The notes below the pieces were generated by a model. It saw nothing but the letters and a program-made list of their open reading frames with translations, was not told the origin of the DNA and ran no database searches. DNA of 8,343 nt from Victivallales bacterium (GTDB lineage Bacteria; Verrucomicrobiota; Lentisphaeria; Oligosphaerales; Oligosphaeraceae), in the NCBI GenBank assembly GCA_017615955.1, contig JAFZZD010000603.1, positions 1 through 8,343 of the forward strand. The letters run 5' to 3'. Positions 6,670-8,343 of this stretch are shown in pieces (within the stretch, counting starts at the first letter, position 1; each line of letters starts with the position of its first letter). The translations under genes were made by a program, and so were the position numbers.

Positions 6670-8343
6670 TTATTCAAACAACGCGAACATGGAATCGCGG
6701 CCTTCCAGCGTGACTTTCAGGCTGCCGTTCTCAATTCTGCATTGCTTTCCATTGTATATGTCCTTTCCATTCATGTTCTGGTATTTCGCAAGTGTCTTGC
6801 TGTCCAGTTTTACCTGGACCTCCCTGACCTGGTCCGTGTCGTTCAGCGCCACCAGGAACAGCTTGCCCCCATTGGTGTAGGCGGATGCAATCACTCGAGG
6901 ATGTTCAGGCAGGCATTTCACAGCACTGTCCTTGGCAAAGTAGCCATGGAACTTCACATTCTCCCATCCCAGCCTGTCATGCGCGGCGCAGAGCTTGTCC
7001 ACATGCCCTTCGCCCTTTGGCGGCAGTTTTTCGGTGCGCAGCCAAAAATCAAGCACTGGATACATTCTATACAGCTGCATGTATGCCAGGAAATGGCGCA
7101 GTGGCCTATCCCATTCAGGACTCTGGGGATTGTAGGTGGAGACCTTCTCGGGATTGTAGCACTGCAAGCCACGCAGGAACTGGGGTATCAGCGAATACGA
7201 CTGCTCCACGACACGTGTGCCATACGCAATGCGCATGAGTTCTGGATTCAGCACATCGTAGTAGCTGCCATTCCTGCTTAGGTAGCGGTCGTACATCTCC
7301 CCTGCAATGCACAGGTCGAAGAAGGAATCTGTGGGCGTCCTGGAAAGATAGGTATGCCCATAGAAATATGCATCAGGACGCTCTTTTTTCAACATCCTGT
7401 ATGTGCGTATGTAGTATTCCATCAAGGCGTATATGTCATTGTCCTGCTGCACATCGCCGAACTCGTCCTTCCATACGCAGCCGTGCTTGTCATTTCCGCA
7501 GGCACGGGGCCAGCTGATGTCAAAGTAGAAGCCAGCATTGCCGAAGTTGTGCTCATGAGGAGTCAATATAGTCTGGATGTTGCTAATCTGGAAGTCGAAG
7601 TGAGACTTGTCGTTAAGACAGGTCCAAGTCCAGCTGTCGGGCAGCCTGAATACACCTGGGCATATGCTATATGTGCCCAACGGCGGGGGAGGATTCACCC
7701 ACATTGTTGCGTAGTAGTGCCATCCAGGGGAAAGGGGACTAGCCGCCTTCGGCGTGACGTATGAGAAATACTTCATCTTATCCAGTTCAATGCGCTTGTC
7801 ATCCCTGATGCGGTTCTGTATCCAGCGTGCCCATGTGGTGAGGTATCCAGGCTGGTAATATGTGAAGTATTTGCCTGAAATTGCCTCGTGTACAATGTTG
7901 TTGCGCTCTCGGTCACGTTCCGTGCCAGCTCTCTTTGGCTTCACAGGCGTACCATCCAGATAGAATGTGAGTTTGCGTGGTGCCGTCACCTTCAGTGGCA
8001 TGTCAATCATGTTCATTGTGAGCAGAATTGTGCTTTCGCTCAAGTCTATGGACATGGACTTTGCCTTGTCCTTGATATACCAGCCCCGCTTGCTCTGGCT
8101 GCCGCCCATAAGACCTATCTCATCGCCGCCGCACCACCAGAAAGGCTTCTGCACGAAGTTGCTGTCATAGTGCTTTTTGGGATTTTCGCGGAAACTGATT
8201 TTCTCGAATATGCTGCTGCAATCGTCAAAGGCATCAACATGTTTTCTGCTCAATGGTATCTCCAAGCGCATGGACTGGTATTCAGCCTGCCCAAGTTCCA
8301 CCTCAAAATACATCATTCCCTCGAAAATGCCCGTCACATTCAC
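6670..8343 (-). CDS. GH123/DUF6067-like glycoside hydrolase, 5' end cut by the window edge
   Basis: At least 557 residues are present. The frame is open to the right edge, and the GTG at the very edge is not a supported start, because the first visible residues ('MMYFEVELG') already lie inside a beta-sandwich strand. Part of the N-terminal domain and any signal peptide are therefore missing. Residues about 66-130 carry 'PFWWCGGDEIGLMGG' and 'RGWYI', the pattern of the beta-sandwich/barrel junction in DUF4091/DUF6067/GH123-like proteins. The barrel-like region includes 'GFYFDISWPRACGNDKHGC' (271-289), with D275 and the Cys/His pattern common in the DUF6067 group, 'AYFYGHTYLS' (325-334), and 'CIAGEMYDRYL' (345-355) with the candidate acidic residues E349 and D352. 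The C terminus (about 490-557) is a beta-rich accessory domain. GH123 enzymes are beta-N-acetylgalactosaminidases that use substrate-assisted catalysis, but distant relatives may differ. It is the first gene of the visible block. Confidence 0.65.
   Translation of the reverse strand: MNVTGIFEGMMYFEVELGQAEYQSMRLEIPLSRKHVDAFDDCSSIFEKISFRENPKKHYDSNFVQKPFWWCGGDEIGLMGGSQSKRGWYIKDKAKSMSIDLSESTILLTMNMIDMPLKVTAPRKLTFYLDGTPVKPKRAGTERDRERNNIVHEAISGKYFTYYQPGYLTTWARWIQNRIRDDKRIELDKMKYFSYVTPKAASPLSPGWHYYATMWVNPPPPLGTYSICPGVFRLPDSWTWTCLNDKSHFDFQISNIQTILTPHEHNFGNAGFYFDISWPRACGNDKHGCVWKDEFGDVQQDNDIYALMEYYIRTYRMLKKERPDAYFYGHTYLSRTPTDSFFDLCIAGEMYDRYLSRNGSYYDVLNPELMRIAYGTRVVEQSYSLIPQFLRGLQCYNPEKVSTYNPQSPEWDRPLRHFLAYMQLYRMYPVLDFWLRTEKLPPKGEGHVDKLCAAHDRLGWENVKFHGYFAKDSAVKCLPEHPRVIASAYTNGGKLFLVALNDTDQVREVQVKLDSKTLAKYQNMNGKDIYNGKQCRIENGSLKVTLEGRDSMFALFE

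Noticed and set aside
6654..6677. TTG start at 6677 giving an 8-bp overlap of the two glycoside hydrolase genes
   Set aside because: A strong AAGGAG lies inside that extension, nine bases before the ATG at 6653, so the ATG is the better start.
6547..7281. Plus-strand open frame of 244 codons
   Set aside because: It crosses the junction of two well-supported minus-strand glycoside hydrolase genes and has no recognisable domain or start signal.

Overview
The window is one dense, single-direction gene block. All seven protein genes lie on the minus strand, so transcription runs from right to left and the first gene is cut by the right edge. Five of the seven look like carbohydrate-active or glycan-recognising proteins. 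The others are a metallo-beta-lactamase-fold hydrolase and a type II-secretion-like pseudopilin. No tRNA, rRNA, CRISPR array, transposase or phage gene is visible, and no gap between genes exceeds about 75 bp.

Organism: the best guess is a member of the Planctomycetes-Verrucomicrobia-Lentisphaerae group, most like Lentisphaerota (Victivallis-type gut bacteria). This inference rests on three things. The pseudopilin combines a highly standard N-terminal helix with an H-X9-DG C-terminal motif, a protein type hugely expanded in that group. The locus mixes GH123/DUF6067-like, GH39-like and atypical sialidase-like (BNR) proteins. An 8-bp CGCAGAG-type tandem repeat lies at the left edge. No taxonomic marker gene is present.

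Layout in transcription order (right to left): (1) 6670-8343, 5'-truncated GH123/DUF6067-like glycoside hydrolase; (2) 5328-6653, GH39-like glycosidase; (3) 4508-5278, pseudopilin with lower G+C; (4) 3273-4505, secreted BNR beta-propeller; (5) 2486-3271, metallo-beta-lactamase-fold hydrolase; (6) 1305-2432, second BNR propeller without a signal peptide; (7) 51-1229, NodB-like (polysaccharide-deacetylase-like) protein with an N-terminal Ig-like domain. Spacings are 16, 49, 2, 1, 53 and 75 bp, so most genes are probably co-transcribed and some translationally coupled. A perfect GC-rich hairpin lies in the last spacer. The octamer repeat array lies at the left edge and runs into the end of the last gene.

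How the genes may work together (inference): the set reads as a glycan-degradation cassette. Two TIM-barrel-type glycosidases and two sialidase-fold proteins would attack a complex glycan. Both propellers lack the usual Arg-Ile-Pro arginine, so they are probably not ordinary sialidases. A NodB-like protein and an MBL hydrolase would act on de-esterification, ring opening or a related step. The substrate cannot be read from sequence alone. No transporter, regulator or sugar-catabolic enzyme is visible in the window.
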